Part shown: piece after piece, positions 32,735 through 44,734 of the stretch
How positions within the stretch are numbered: the stretch's first letter is position 1
Layout of the letters: every line of letters begins with the position of its first letter
DNA from: Gautieria morchelliformis
Lineage: Eukaryota > Basidiomycota > Agaricomycetes > Gomphales > Gomphaceae
Assembly (NCBI GenBank): GCA_015179125.1
Contig: WHVA01000368.1
Coordinates: 1 to 64,000 of the forward strand
DNA: 64,000 nt
Direction: 5' to 3'
Translations under genes and position numbers: made by a program
The notes under the pieces: generated by a model
What the model saw: the letters and a program-made list of their open reading frames with translations, nothing else
Database searches by the model: none
What the model was told of the DNA's origin: nothing

Positions 32735-33850
32735 CTGGACAGGCCATGACAGTCAATCGGTATCAACTTCATTGGCCCACTGCCCAAGTTGACTGATTGC
32801 AATTTCCTGATGGTAATCATAGATTGAGTGACATCACATGTTCACCTTGTCCTGACCACAATGAGCATGACAGCCAAAGGAGTAGCATGGCTATTCCTGA
32901 AAGAAGTCATGACACTTAAAGGAGTCCCAGACTCTATGGTCTCATAATGAGACTCCACATTCACATCCATCTTCCGGTGTGAACTGCAATGGCTCATGAG
33001 GGTTAAACTTCTCATGTCCACAGCATTCCATCCATCTGCAGATGGAACAACTGAATGGGCAAATTGCTCAATCAGACAGGTCCTCCAGTCAGTTGTCATA
33101 GATGACCAGAAGGACTGGGCAAATAAATGCCCAATGGTTGAGGTTGCTCTGAACAGCAACATTTGCTCGACAACAGGGTTTCCACCCTTTGAGCTGAACC
33201 ACGGCAACATGCCATGGATTGACCTGCGAATAGCCACAGACACCCCCTTCAAGAGAGTGTCCCAATTCACTCAACAGGCTTGATGGAACCTGATGACAGC
33301 ACACAATGCTCTCATAGAGCATTGCATGATACAAGTGTTTCAGGCAAGCAAGAAACACCGGACAGCGAGGAATATGCTGTAGGCAACCACATATATTTGT
33401 CAACACAGAACCTGGCAAAGGGACGGGCCAGGAAACTAGTGCCACAATACATTGGTCCATATAACATGCTTGAGGCCCATAATGAGGCCTTGATGGTAAC
33501 TCTGGAGTTACTGGATGACCTGAAAAATCAATGGATCACAACAGTTTTCCATACCAGCCTTGTGCAGAGGTACAAGATGAATAATGATGACCTATTCCCA
33601 TGTTGAGAGGCCAAGTCATTCTATGAATTTGGCTCGAACGATGATGAGGAGTGGCTTGTCGACAAGATCTTATCCCATAGGTGGATAAACTAAATGAACC
33701 TGGAACTCCAGGTCTGGTGGACTCTAGCTGACGTGACATGGGAGCCTATGTCCATGTGCAAAGAGTTGGAAGCTCTAGACAATTATCTAGGGCTTCAGGG
33801 AGTGGCAAAGCCATGTGACCACCCAAGCATAATTACGTCACGTCAATCAT
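32735..33850 (+). pseudogene. Ty3/gypsy integrase and chromodomain remnant (copy G3)
   Basis: Degenerate plus-strand pol end of a gypsy group different from G1/G2. It gives the integrase core start (INFIGPLPK, ~32757), LMSTAFHPSADGTTEWANCSIRQVL (~33006-33085, the second part of the DDE core with Glu replaced by or near Trp), the tail (LNHGNMPWID, GPYNMLE, VFHTSLVQRY) and a decayed chromodomain (EEWLVDKILSHR ... WTLADVTWEPMS, ~33650-33770). Stops near 32840, 32947, 33282, 33604 and 33693 show long decay. The copia and G2 elements inserted shortly after its end. Confidence 0.82.
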
Positions 33851-33945
33851 GTGCATATCACGTGACACACCAGAGACAGCACGGTTAAATTTTCACCTCA
33901 GCTCTTTCCAAGGCACTCAGCTTCTTAGAAGCAACCACCACCCCC

Positions 33946-34109
33946 TGTTGTGAATCCGATTGACCAGTCGCCGAGTCGGTACCACCTTCTCTTTTTGGAC
34001 AATATTACTAAGCAACTAGTATAGCTACCCAACTCGTGTAAGACGGCGCTTCAGACTTTCTTCTGACGCCGTCCAGGTTCTAAACTGCCTATAGAAGCTG
34101 CTCACAATA
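33946..34109 (+). repeat. Copia 5' LTR
   Basis: A 164-bp LTR. It has a single copy of the CTTTCTTCTGACGCCGTCC segment that is doubled in the 3' LTR. Confidence 0.92.
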
Positions 34110-34197
34110 GGTTAAGGGCCCCGCTCCCTAAAAACTTATTTCTAACCTAACCGTCGACGCAAAACGCATGAGAGTCTCACTACCCTACACCCATATC

Positions 34198-37100
34198 ATG
34201 GCCAACACAACGACCTCGAAACTCCTATCAACAATCGAAAAGTTCGACGGGACTAACTGGGAAACATGGGCCTTTTCACTAATAGCCGCCCTTATGTTCA
34301 TCGACGCACTGCGCATTGCTGAAGGAACTGAGACAGCTCCTTCACAGAGCATGATTCCTACCGACGAAGAACGCAGATGACTTGACAACTGGGAGAAACG
34401 TTCTCGCCAAGGTCTCTCACTGCTACTCGTCTTGGTCAAACCCTCGGTCCACCAGTCCCTCGACATGGCGAAAACCCTAGAACAGAATTGGGGCAATCTC
34501 AAAACGACCTACGGGACGAGGACCGGTCTGAACTTATGGGTCGACTACCGAAAGTACACTACCATGACCTTCTCGCACGACACCCAGCTCACTCAACAGA
34601 TCGACGAAATGTCTGAGCTAAAGAATCGAATTGTCGCCGCTGGACTAGCAATCAGCGATCCCCTACATACCCTCAACGTCCTCCAAGCCCTACCCACATC
34701 GTACGAGATCGTACAACAGACGATCCTCGCTACCATCATGGACTTCTCCAAGATCGACTGGGTGAGCACTCGAAGTCGCATTCTATCCGAAGAACTGCGA
34801 CAGGGCTCACAACCGAACGTAAACGCGATCTGTACGAAGTCGAAGTCCAGCAAGGACAAGTGCAATTACTGTGGGGGTACCGGGCATTGGGAAAAGGACT
34901 GCAGGCGCAAGACGCGCGGCCTATCTCGTGAAGAGGCGCAGTCAGAGAGAAAAAGGGGGACAGGCGACAGGAAGGGAAAGGCGAAGGGAAAAGAGAAGAG
35001 TGACGCGAAAGAAGCAACACCCACCGTGAGCGCCACCATCACGGGAGACTCTACAAACACGCCCGATAGCACTAACAATGTAACATCCGGCACCTCAATT
35101 GATTCAATTTGCTTCTATATCACGAGAAAAAGTAAGTGGATGATTGATTCGGGATGCACCGACCACATAACGCACGACATCGCCGATTACTCCACGTATC
35201 AATTGCTCAAAACCCCTCGCACCGTGTTCCTAGCCGACAAAAAGAAGGCAGTGTCTTACATTGGCATCGGTACAGTCGCAACAAAAACATGGGTAAATGG
35301 AAGAGAGAAGAAAATAGAACTCCAAAACATGCTCCACTCACCGGACATTGGAGGCCGCTTCATCTCGATACTCAGAATCGGAGAAAAAGGGATTTCCGTC
35401 ATTTTCGAAGGCCCTAGAGGGATATTCAGCAAAGATAGAGTGGAATACACGGTAGGACAACTCGACGGACGACACTACTGGCTTGCACTAAGCTCAGCGT
35501 CGCCCTCCGTCCACTCAGCGCAAACAGAAATCCCCATCGACACCCTTCACGCTCGCCTTGGTCACCTATCTTGGTCATCCTTGAAACGGATTAACAACCA
35601 AATTGATCCAAATTCGCGACGCGCACTATCGACGTGTGAAGGCTGTCTATTAGGGAAATCCACAAGGAGGAAATTCAAATCCTCAACTCACCGCCGCACT
35701 CAACCGTTCGAGTTAGTCCACAGGGACCTCGCGGGCCCCATGCGAACGCGCTCCATCCAGGGCCATAGCTACCACTATGTACTGGTGGATGACTACACGC
35801 GCTACAAATGGGTATTCTTCTTGCAAAAGAAGGCCGACACCTTTGATTGCTTCAAGAAGTACCATGCGCTCGTCTCCACGCACTACAAAGATACGCTCCG
35901 AGCCATATGCTCGGATCGCGGGGGGGAATTCCTATCGACGGAATTCATCCAGTACATCACAGAAAACGGAATAAAGCATGAACTTCCCACGCCACACACA
36001 CCGCAACAGAACGGCGTCGCTGAAAGAGCGAACCGAACGATCGCGGAAGCCGCACGTGCCATGCTACAGAGTGCCAGCATGTCCCATGGATTCTGGGAGA
36101 GCGCTGTTGCCACAGCTGTACATGTAAGAAATCGCGCTCCCTCACGTGCAAGCAATTACCTCTCCCCACATGAATGCCTTTTTGGACACACACCCGACCT
36201 CAGCTATCTCCGAACCTTTGGTTGCCTCGCCTATGCGCACACCACATCGCAGCGCACCAAATTCGACCCAACATCAAAGAAACTGATTTTCATAGGATAT
36301 GATGGATACACCAAGGGGTACAAGCTGTGGGATCCATCTACACACAAAATCCTAGTATCCACCGATGTTACATTTGAGGAAAACGTATATCCTCTCCGCG
36401 CCCCAACCGTCCCGATCGCGCAGCCAAACCCCAACCTTTCGCAACCCCCGCAACCGACACCTGAACTAGTCGAGTTAGCGATGCCAGAGAGCGACAACGA
36501 AGATCTCGAAGACCACGCACCAGCACACGGTCCACCGCCGCCTCCAGGGCCACCAGTCCCAGGCCACGTCCCACAACCGGCTCCACCACGCCTACCAGCA
36601 CCTCCGCGAAGATCTGCACGCATCGTTGGGAGGTCCCTGCACCCCGATCCAACGAACGCTAGCCCAGACAGGGCTCAGCGCTGGGTACCCGCGGTATGGA
36701 TGAACGCGATTACGGTGTTCCTAGCTGCTGCGGACACGACACCCACGGGAGACCCAACATCGTACCAGGCCGCGATGTCCTCCGCAGAAGCCGAATTCTG
36801 GCATCGAGCCATGACAGAAGAGATAAAGTGCTTACTGGATAACGGGACTTGGGAGCTAACCGACCTACCAAAAGACAGACGCACGGTGAAATGCAGATGG
36901 GTGTACCTAACGAAGCGCGACACTCAAGGAAAAATCGCCAGGTACCGGGCTCGACTCGTCGCCAAAGGTTTTCTGCAAACCTTGGGCATTGATTATGAAG
37001 AGACCTTCGCGCCAGTCGCCAGGCTCGACTCCCTGAGGCTACTGCTAGCACTTGCAGCAAGGTTCGACCTAGAAGTACACCAAATCGACATAAAATCAGC

Positions 37101-38323
37101 CTACCTCAACGGCAACCTGGATGAAGAACTGTACATGGACCAACCAGAAGGTTTTGCAGTCCCAGGGAAGGAAAACAAGGTGTGCAAACTGTCAAAGGCG
37201 ATCTACAGGTTAAAACAAGCGGGACGGCAATGGCACGCGCACCTGCAAGAGACGCTCGACAACCTAGGATTCCAAAAAAACATCGCCAGCGACGTATCCA
37301 TTTTCATCAAACGTGACGATGCGGGAGACCACCCCACCATCGTTCTCGTATATGTGGATGATATAGCGATAATTGGAGTCCTTGCAGCTGTCAACGATCT
37401 TAAAGCGAAAATTGGGACGCGCTACAAGATCACTGACCTAGGGGAGATAAACCACTTCTTAGGAATCCGCATCACGCGCGATCGCCCAAAAAGAACGATA
37501 AGCATAGATCAATCCCACTATATCGAACGAATGCTGACCAGGTATGATATGTTGGAGTGTAGACCGGTGTACACGCCATTCGCGCCGGGCCCAACACCGA
37601 AAGGTTCTCCGACTCAGCCATCACCTCACGCTACCAACAAATAGTGGGATCACTCATGTACGCCATCTTGGCTCAAGACCGGACATATGCTTCACGGTCA
37701 ATCGGCTCTCGCAATTTGGCGCAAACCCCACGGCAGACCACTTACTCGCCGCCCAACACGTCCTCCGTTACCTGTTCACAACGCAAACGCACGCCCTGAT
37801 GTACGGAAGGAACGACTCCACTGAACTCGTCAGCTACAGCGACTCGGATTGGGCCGCTGGCACTGACGGCCGACGATCGACAACCGGCTACGTGTTCATA
37901 CTATCAGGAAGCTCCATAGCATGGGCCGCGCAAAAGCAGAGGACCGTCGCACTGTCATCGACGGAAGCAGAGTACATGGCGTTGATGGAGTGCACAAAGC
38001 ACGCGCAGTGGACCATCTCCCTGCTCCAACAACTCGACTTCGAAGTAGAACTCCCACTCGACGTATATTCAGACTCACTAGGTGCTCACGCTATCGCCGC
38101 AAATGCCGTGTTTCACAAATGAACGAAACACATCGATGTCAAATATCACTATATTCGAGAATGTATCAACAAGGGAACTATCGAAGTCTCACCTGTATCC
38201 ACGAAGGAAAACGTCTCCGATCTCCTAACCAAATCCCTGCCCCGCTATCAGCACCAGAAGCTACGCTTGAAACTCGGACTCGACGATGGTTCAATCGCGG
38301 GGGAGTGTTGTGAATCCGATTGA
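34198..38323 (+). pseudogene. Copia gag-pol polyprotein, lightly damaged
   Basis: Start ATG 34198 (MANTTTSK). Gag (UBN2-like) contains a TGA at 34378-34380, in frame with the long open part that follows. Then come a CCHC knuckle (CNYCGGTGHWEKDC, ~34861), protease DSGCTDHIT (~35145), the GAG pre-integrase HARLGHLSW, the integrase with VDDYTRY, SDRGGEF and PQQNGVAERANRT (D,D,E intact), a Pro-rich spacer (~36400-36620), the RT with KARLVAKGF-type and YVDDIAI motifs (~37350) and RNase H (SDSDWA, KHIDVKYHY). Two frameshifts fall between ~37590 and ~37680 and a TGA follows FHK (38120-38122). TGA codons replace Arg-type CGA by position. A product of about 1,370 residues would be normal for the family. 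Confidence 0.93.
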
Positions 38324-38520
38324 CCAGTCGCCGAGTCGGCACCACCTTCTCGTTTTGGACAATATTACTAAGCAACTAGTATAGCTACCCAACTCGTGTA
38401 AGACGGCACTTCAGACTTTCTTCTGACGCCGTCCAGGTATTTACAGTTGGACTCCTTAATAACAGACTTTCTTCTGACACCGTCCAGGTTCTAAACTGCC
38501 TATAGAAGCTGCTCACAATA
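38306..38520 (+). repeat. Copia 3' LTR (with 51-bp tandem duplication)
   Basis: A 215-bp LTR otherwise matching 33946-34109. The added 51 bp start at about 38437 and end with a second CCGTCCAG. Confidence 0.92.
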
Positions 38521-38538
38521 CCCCCATCATCTTCAAAT

Positions 38539-38663
38539 TGTCAGGGGAACCCCTCCCGAGGATATTTCCAGCCTCAGCTTCAGCTCCGACCCGAGATCCG
38601 TGTCAAACCCGAACACAACCCAAGGGCCCGGCTGAGTTTCCAAAGCCTCGGCTTTGGGAATCA
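38539..38663 (+). repeat. G2 5' LTR remnant
   Basis: Matches the first 125 bp of the 3' LTR (48345-48470) and stops at GGGAATCA, where internal pol sequence begins. This is the breakpoint of the gag-protease deletion. Confidence 0.88.
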
Positions 38664-40528
38664 AGAGTGACGGCTCTGATGACACAGCCGAGGAAGGCCC
38701 CTTGGAAGCCACAGACCCCAAACAAGCCCATCTCACGAGCCTGCTGCAAGAGGGAGACCACTTACTCTATGTGGACTTACCCCCCGAGCCTCAACCTGAA
38801 GTTATCCGAGCAGCAACCATGATGTCTCAACGCCTTCCTGAGGCTTCCCAGAAGTATGCCAAAGCTGAGGCCCAGATCCTGGAGTACCTGCAGGAATTCG
38901 CAGAAGTCTTCGCCAAAGAATCCTTTAACACCCTGCCGACTCGCAAGGTCTGGGACCATGCGATCAAGCTCGAGCCCGGATCCAAGCTGACGAACTGCAA
39001 GGTGTACCCACTCTCCCCCTCAGAGCAGATTGAGCTAAACGACTTCCTGCGGGAAAACCTCCATACTGGGAGGATCACCCCGTCTAAGTCCCCTATGGCA
39101 TCCCCGGTCTTCTTCATCAAGAAGAAGGATGGGTCCCTCCGGCTTGTACAGGAGTACCAAGCCTTCAACGCAATCACGGTCAAGAATCGGTACCCGATCC
39201 CCCTCATCTCCGAGCTCATCAACCAACACCGAGGGGCGAAGTACTTTACAAAGCTGGATGTTCGATGGGGTTTCAACAATGTCCGGATTCGGGAAGGGGA
39301 TGAGTGGAAGGCTGCTTTCCGGACGAACCGAGGCCTGTTCAAACCTCGGGTCATGTTCTTCGACCTTACGAACAGCCCGGAAACCTTCCAGACCATGATG
39401 AATGATGTTTTCCGAGATATGATTATGGAAGGTGTCATCTGTGTGTACCTCAATGACATCCTTATATTCACAAAGACACTCTCGGAACATCGCAGAGTTA
39501 TGCGAAGGGTCTTGGAGAGGCTTCGGGAGTACAAGCTGTTCCTTAAACCTGAGAAATGCGAGTTTGAGAACACCCGGATTGAGTACCTTGGGCTCATTGT
39601 CTCGGAAGGAGCAGTAGAGATGGACCGGGTGAAGGTGACAGGTGTCTCCGAGTGGCCGACACCTCGGAACCGACGCGAAGTGCAGTCCTTTGTCAGCTTC
39701 ATAACCTTCTACCACCGGTTCATCCAGCACTTCTCTCATCATGCTCGGCCCCTCTTCGCCCTGACCAAGAAGGATGTCCCCTGGGTTTGGGCTGAGGCTG
39801 AGCAATCTGCCTTCGGCAGGCTCAAGCAGTTGATCACCTCAGCCCTGATCCTGGTATTCTCGGATGACCTCCACCCTTTCAGGGTAGAAGCTGACGCATC
39901 CGACGCAGCTACTGGGGCTGTCCTGTCCCAGCAATCCCGGCAAGTCGAGAAGTAGCACCTGATCGCCTACTTCTCCAAGAGTCTGACCCCCGTCGAACGG
40001 AACTATGAGATCCATGACAAAGAGATGCTGGCGATCATCCAGGCATTAGAAGAGTGGCGACACTTCCTTGAAGGAGCTCACAGCCGAGTCGAGATCCAGA
40101 CGGACCACAAAAACCTGGAGTATTTCTGCACATCTAAGAAGCTCAACCGGAGGCAAGCCCGGTGGTCCCTCTACTTGTCTCGGTTCGACTTCGAGTTGCA
40201 CCACTGGCCAGGAAAGTCCATGGGTAAACCGGACGCCCTGTCCTGACGTGCAGACCATGATTCTGGGAGTGGAGACAACGCTGACCTGACACTGCTCCAT
40301 CCCGAGCTCTTTGCGGTCCAGGCGCTTGAAGGAGTGACAGCTGTTGGTGGGGGGGCCGAGATCCTCCGAGACATCCATAGGGGTTTCTGAGATGGGGGAA
40401 GCGAGGAGTTGGTCGTGAAGGCAGTGGAAGAACTTCGGAAGGGGCACTCCAGCTCTGTACGAAGTACCGAGTGGTTGGAGAGAGACGGGCTGTTGCAATT
40501 CCGGGGAAAGATCTATGTCCCAGATATG
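38664..40528 (+). pseudogene. G2 pol first part: RT and RNase H
   Basis: An open frame from the deletion point to TAG 39952-39954 carries the pre-RT linker, RT blocks (PVFFIKKKDGSLRL, YFTKLDVRWGFNNVRI) and the catalytic loop as YLNDILIF where YLDDILIF is expected. Codon 39452-39454 is AAT, consistent with a CG-to-CA change in CTCGAT. The RT thumb (EKCEFENTRIEYLG) and RNase H ([44 protein letters not shown]) follow. A TGA at ~40244 precedes the integrase N-terminus, which runs to the LARD insertion (MHD|...). The enzyme would be inactive. Confidence 0.92.
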
Positions 40529-40533
40529 CATGA

Positions 40534-40848
40534 TGTCAGGGGACCACCTGTTCTTCCTTTTATTTCCCTTCCTTGCATCTCTCCCCCACACCTCCTTCAT
40601 TGCATCCTTCCTGTATTCCTTCTTCTTTTGTGCATCACCAACAGTGGTGTGACTTGCTTATATCATTGTGTAGCAGGTATATAGTTTGTTGCTGAGGTAA
40701 GGAGATCCTCACTCTGTTCTCTTTGGATCTCATCTACCTCAGGTGCGCCATCCATGTATTTACTTGCTCACTGACTTATATACTTTGGATCTCCTCTACC
40801 TCAGGTGCCGCTCTAGTGAGTAGAGCACCTGTTAGAGTCGCCCTTACA
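40534..40848 (+). repeat. LARD 5' LTR (315 bp)
   Basis: Contains a 62-bp tandem duplication around GGATCTC(A/C)TCTACCTCAG that is single in the 3' LTR. Otherwise the two are nearly the same. Confidence 0.92.
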
Positions 40849-42434
40849 GTAGAACAGAGTCACCCCCTGAAGACCGACGGTTCGGACTGGGCGTACCGAA
40901 CGCGATGGGTTTCCACGTTGCGTATGTAACTTCCGTGACATCCCTCTTCTTTCTCGAAGACCGGCAGCCTGGCTGGAGATTGCGCAGACCGAATGTGGAA
41001 GGATCCCAAGTTGCGTTAGCAGCTGCCACCGGTGTCTTTGTTCAAGGCCTTTTCCTCGTGTTTCCACGGGAGAGTGTACTGTTCCAGACGGCACTATAAA
41101 CCGCCGAAGCCAGTCCTGAGGCCCTAGGGCCGAGGTAGGGTGTACCGCCCTCTGAAGGCCAAGGCGGCACCATAAACCACCAACCCCCAACTTATTTATT
41201 GCGACTTATCTACAATCCGAGTCCCTGGCATCCACTACACACCGCACACCTCTTTATGACACCATCCTCTGTCATGTCTCATCCTAACACATTGACTCGA
41301 CACCCCTGTATCCAACCACCTTTGTGCCTCTCTCACCCATCACCCTTCATAGCAGGACCCCTCCTTCCGCTTCCCTACTTGGTCTTTTAAATTATGTTCT
41401 GTTAAAGGAGGAAGTAACAACACAGGGCCATAAGAAGTGCATGCATGAGCTGTAGAAGGACACACCACAAATGATCTATGGCATGCGCTCGATGGGGCCC
41501 ACACGCGAAACGTCGACGCGCTGGCATGCAGTGACAATGTGCCATTTAGGAGGCACTATGGCGCGATAGAATCCAGCCCATTCCCGCTTCACTGGAGTGT
41601 AGCGCTGCATCTTGCCACTGTGTCTCTGTCTTGAAACAAGCCTGGTGACAGCATGAACAAGGGAGACGGAGGGAGAAGACGTACCTGCAGAGACAGCTCA
41701 CAACCACGTGTGTAGCACACCCGTCCTCTCGACTTACCCCACGCAAACGTTGGAGCCACCCAAACCTGCGCTTCTCCCGCATCAACCAAAGGCTGTGCAT
41801 GAGCATGCAGACTGCACCCCATGTTGTAGCATGACACCCTGCCCGCACCGCAGATGCAACCCCCGTGCCACGGGCACCTCTGCTGAGCACACACAAGCGC
41901 AGCCTGCCGAAGGGCGTCGTATGGGCACACCACGCGATGGATCGGGAGTCGAGGAAGGCGACATGAGCTTATTTAGAGGCATGGCACGATAATCCAAGTG
42001 TCAGCAACTTACGGCCTTGGAAGAGAGCACACTTGCCGCACGTCATCCCAGCCCAGGGGGATCCAAAGGTCACAGTACCTATGGCTGCCAGTGTACACGT
42101 GGGCGCTGCATACGTGCCACGAGCCAGCACGACGGCAATGCCCTCGACATCATGTGTGGCGTTATATGACGCACACCCACTGTCCATGACGCCAGCCAGT
42201 CCCAACGCCCCACGCGCCTGGGAGCACCGTGCCACGGCCCATAGGCCAAGCCACCCACACCGAGGCTGTGCATGACCCAGCGCAGGGACTGTGCCACTAT
42301 GCATACACACACGCACCTGCCCAGCTGCGACCTGGGCAACGACCTCAGCATCAGCCAGTGCGTGACGCGCGATGCGCCGTCTGATGCCGATGTCCCCCCC
42401 GGACCCACATGGCACTGTGGGCACCCCGCCGCAC
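40849..42434. other. LARD interior, left part, non-coding
   Basis: Directly after the 5' LTR comes GTAGAACAGAGTCACCCC, the position of a primer-binding site, but I cannot match it to a tRNA. No recognisable protein motif. Open frames are short and overlapping. Confidence 0.6.
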
Positions 42435-44110
42435 GTCCATGGCGCAGCACCGTGATGACCCCTCCCGCCTCACGTTACTGCGGGCTCTAGTGGCCTTACA
42501 GCACCACCAGCAGGAGCCTGGGGCCCTGCTGCCACGCTACCGCCTACATCGCATGCATCGTGACATCACGGATGTGCGAGGTTTGGTGCTCCACACACAG
42601 TCACACGCGCACCTGCGCAGCCACGTGTCCGCCACGCAGCACCGCGATGACCCGCCCCACCTGGAGACCCTACCGGCCCTGGGCCTTACAGTGGCAGCAG
42701 CGGCTGGAGACCCAGCCACCGCGCCGCATGCATCACGACGTCAACGAACGCATGCGAGGCCCCGTACCAACGGACATGCCACCGTGCGCCGGCACACCAC
42801 CCCCTCACGCACGCACAAACGTACACGTATGTCCGTCAGCGTAGTGGTGGAAACGCCGAGGTTGCAAAGGAGCCCACCCTCACGCAGAGGCGGCCACCGC
42901 TCACAAAACATGCAGCGGCACTCCCGCACCTGGTGGGCCAATGTCACCCAACCGCGTGACTTCACTCCACGTGCGGCTCACACGTACACAGGCGTGCACA
43001 GACACACAGCGCGAGGCCGCGCTGCCACCCAGACAATGTCGCCACGAGAGACCCGCATCGCATGCAGGCCAGGCAGCTCGCCGATCGCCACGCGGCACAC
43101 CCGGGCCTTGTCAAGGGTGACCACGTGCGTGCGTGACATGACCGTGATCTGCATCACCGACACCACCGCCATGCCCTGCTGTAGCGCCAGGCTCCTGCCA
43201 TGTCACGACAAATGTGCGCCACGCGTGCCAGTGTGTATGGTGCCACGTGAGCCCTGTGTCTTCGCCCGCCACGCTGTAGCGCGACACCCCGCCCCATGTC
43301 GGATTCACGCAGCCGGTGCTGACGCAGCTCACATGGCCCAGTCGTGCAGTGTGAGTGCAGCATTTCATCCAACGAGCGAAGCGCAGGTCTATCTGCCTGG
43401 CATGTACCCTGTCACCCTGCCACTCCACTCCTTTCAACCTCCTGTATGCCTTCCTCTCCCTCACCGCACGACAACATGCGTTGGGACGACGCACCGTAGT
43501 CCACCCGGTGCCGACATCCCTGCAGCTTCCCTACCGCTCATGCCGCATGCATCACGATGTCACAAACATGCATGAGCATACCGACAGATGCACTAGCATG
43601 CGCTGGCGCACCCACTCACGCGCATGCATCCATGTCATGCTCGTCCAGCTCCCAGCACCCTCGTCACTGCATGCGAGGAGGATTCTGTGAGGAGGCCCAG
43701 TCACATTGGGATGCTGTGTGCTAGGAGAGGGATGAGAGACATGCAGCACTGCCTTAGAGTGTGCCTCTATGGCTGTTGGTGTATGCGTAGGGAGCTCTGG
43801 ATGTCCCACAAGCAGCATGACGGCGACACCCTCGATGTTGTGTGTGGCATCATATGATGCACACTCACTGTCGGGAGAGCCAGGCACATTGCCCCAACGC
43901 CAGTGCATGGAGGTGTGGTGCATGCATGACCCGCAGGCCCTCAGAGGCTACAGGCTCTGGTGCCCTTATGACTCCACCACCACCAGCCTGGGACCCTGCC
44001 GTTGCGCTACGGCCCACGCCGCACACGTTATGATGTCATGAACACGCAACGAGGTCCCGTGCCAACAGACGCGCCGCCGTGTGCCAGCGCGCCCGCACCC
44101 ACTCGCCGAT
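42435..44110 (+). repeat. Degenerate ~196-bp modules inside the LARD
   Basis: GCAGCACCGTGATGACC (42441) and GCAGCACCGCGATGACC (42637) head two adjacent units 196 bp apart. Each then has CTGGCCTTACAG-like and CGCATGCATCRTGACRTCA phrases. More diverged units recur near 43530-43620 and 43925-44110 (GTTATGATGTCATGAACACGC). The 388-codon ORF at 42409-43575 runs over them but has no domain and its Arg/His/Pro/Thr-rich content is explained by the repeats. Confidence 0.6.
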
Positions 44111-44186
44111 GCATGCACATGCACGGGTGGACGTACCGAGCAGCACCCTCGCAGCCATGCAGCAGCAGGTCGCAGCTCCCGCACAC

Positions 44187-44729
44187 TGTAAGAACCTGGC
44201 CTTTGGCCGGTTACTTACAGTATAACCTTTCTTCCGAGCCCGAGCCTTGTGATACTCGTCCCGAGTACTTGTGATTCTAATCCTGCGCCCGAGCCTGAGC
44301 TAGAGCTCATATCTGACCTTGATCCCATGCCCGAATCCCCTTAGTTACTGATTCTGTTCCATCACGCATCATTCGTATATTACCTCGCCCTGACCTCGCC
44401 CTGACCTTCCCCTGAATATGCTCACCCCTGACTCGTACCCTCGTTCGTATATAAACCCCCTTGTATGCATTCCTACTCCTCAGTCTGAAAATCAACTATC
44501 ATATACTTTGATCCCTAGTTAGTTTCTAAGCCTCCCCTCTTAAGCCAAACCTCGCCTCTTATTCGTTTGCCTCCAAAGTTGGGACTCGTGCGTAGGGTCG
44601 GTGCAGCACATAAGCTGAAGCCTAGTCCCTCTCCGACTTCCCTACGAGAACATCACTCCGTAACCTCGGACCTTACCTCGGGTTTCAGCCCCGAGCTTGG
44701 TCAACCTTACGAAGGATCGTATCGTAACA
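44187..44729 (+). mobile_element. Solo LTR, family LTR-C, inside the LARD
   Basis: A 543-bp LTR from TGTAAGAACC to CGTAACA, with a TATA box (TATATAAA, ~44450) and downstream CTCAGTCTGAAAATC start-like region. Flanks CACAC (44182-44186) and CACGC (44730-44734) are a 5-bp duplication with one change. Related copies form the nested cluster at 50469-52422. Confidence 0.88.
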
Positions 44730-44734
44730 CACGC

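Larger units (their letters stand above)
33946..38520 (+). mobile_element. Ty1/copia retrotransposon, nearly complete
   Basis: LTRs 33946-34109 and 38306-38520 start TGTTGTGAATCC and end TCACAATA. The element is flanked by a CCCCC duplication (33941-33945 and 38521-38525). A polypurine tract (GCGGGGGAG) precedes the 3' LTR. The shared 164 bp of the two LTRs differ by about three substitutions by my reading, so insertion is recent on the scale of this window. The 3' LTR is 51 bp longer through an internal tandem duplication of the CAGACTTTCTTCTGAC segment. The gag-pol frame is broken at few positions. Confidence 0.94.

Noticed and set aside
42409..43575. 388-codon plus-strand ORF inside the LARD
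   Set aside because: Composition (Arg, His, Thr, Pro) follows the CAC/GCA-rich repeats and no family motif is seen. The adjacent frames are also open.
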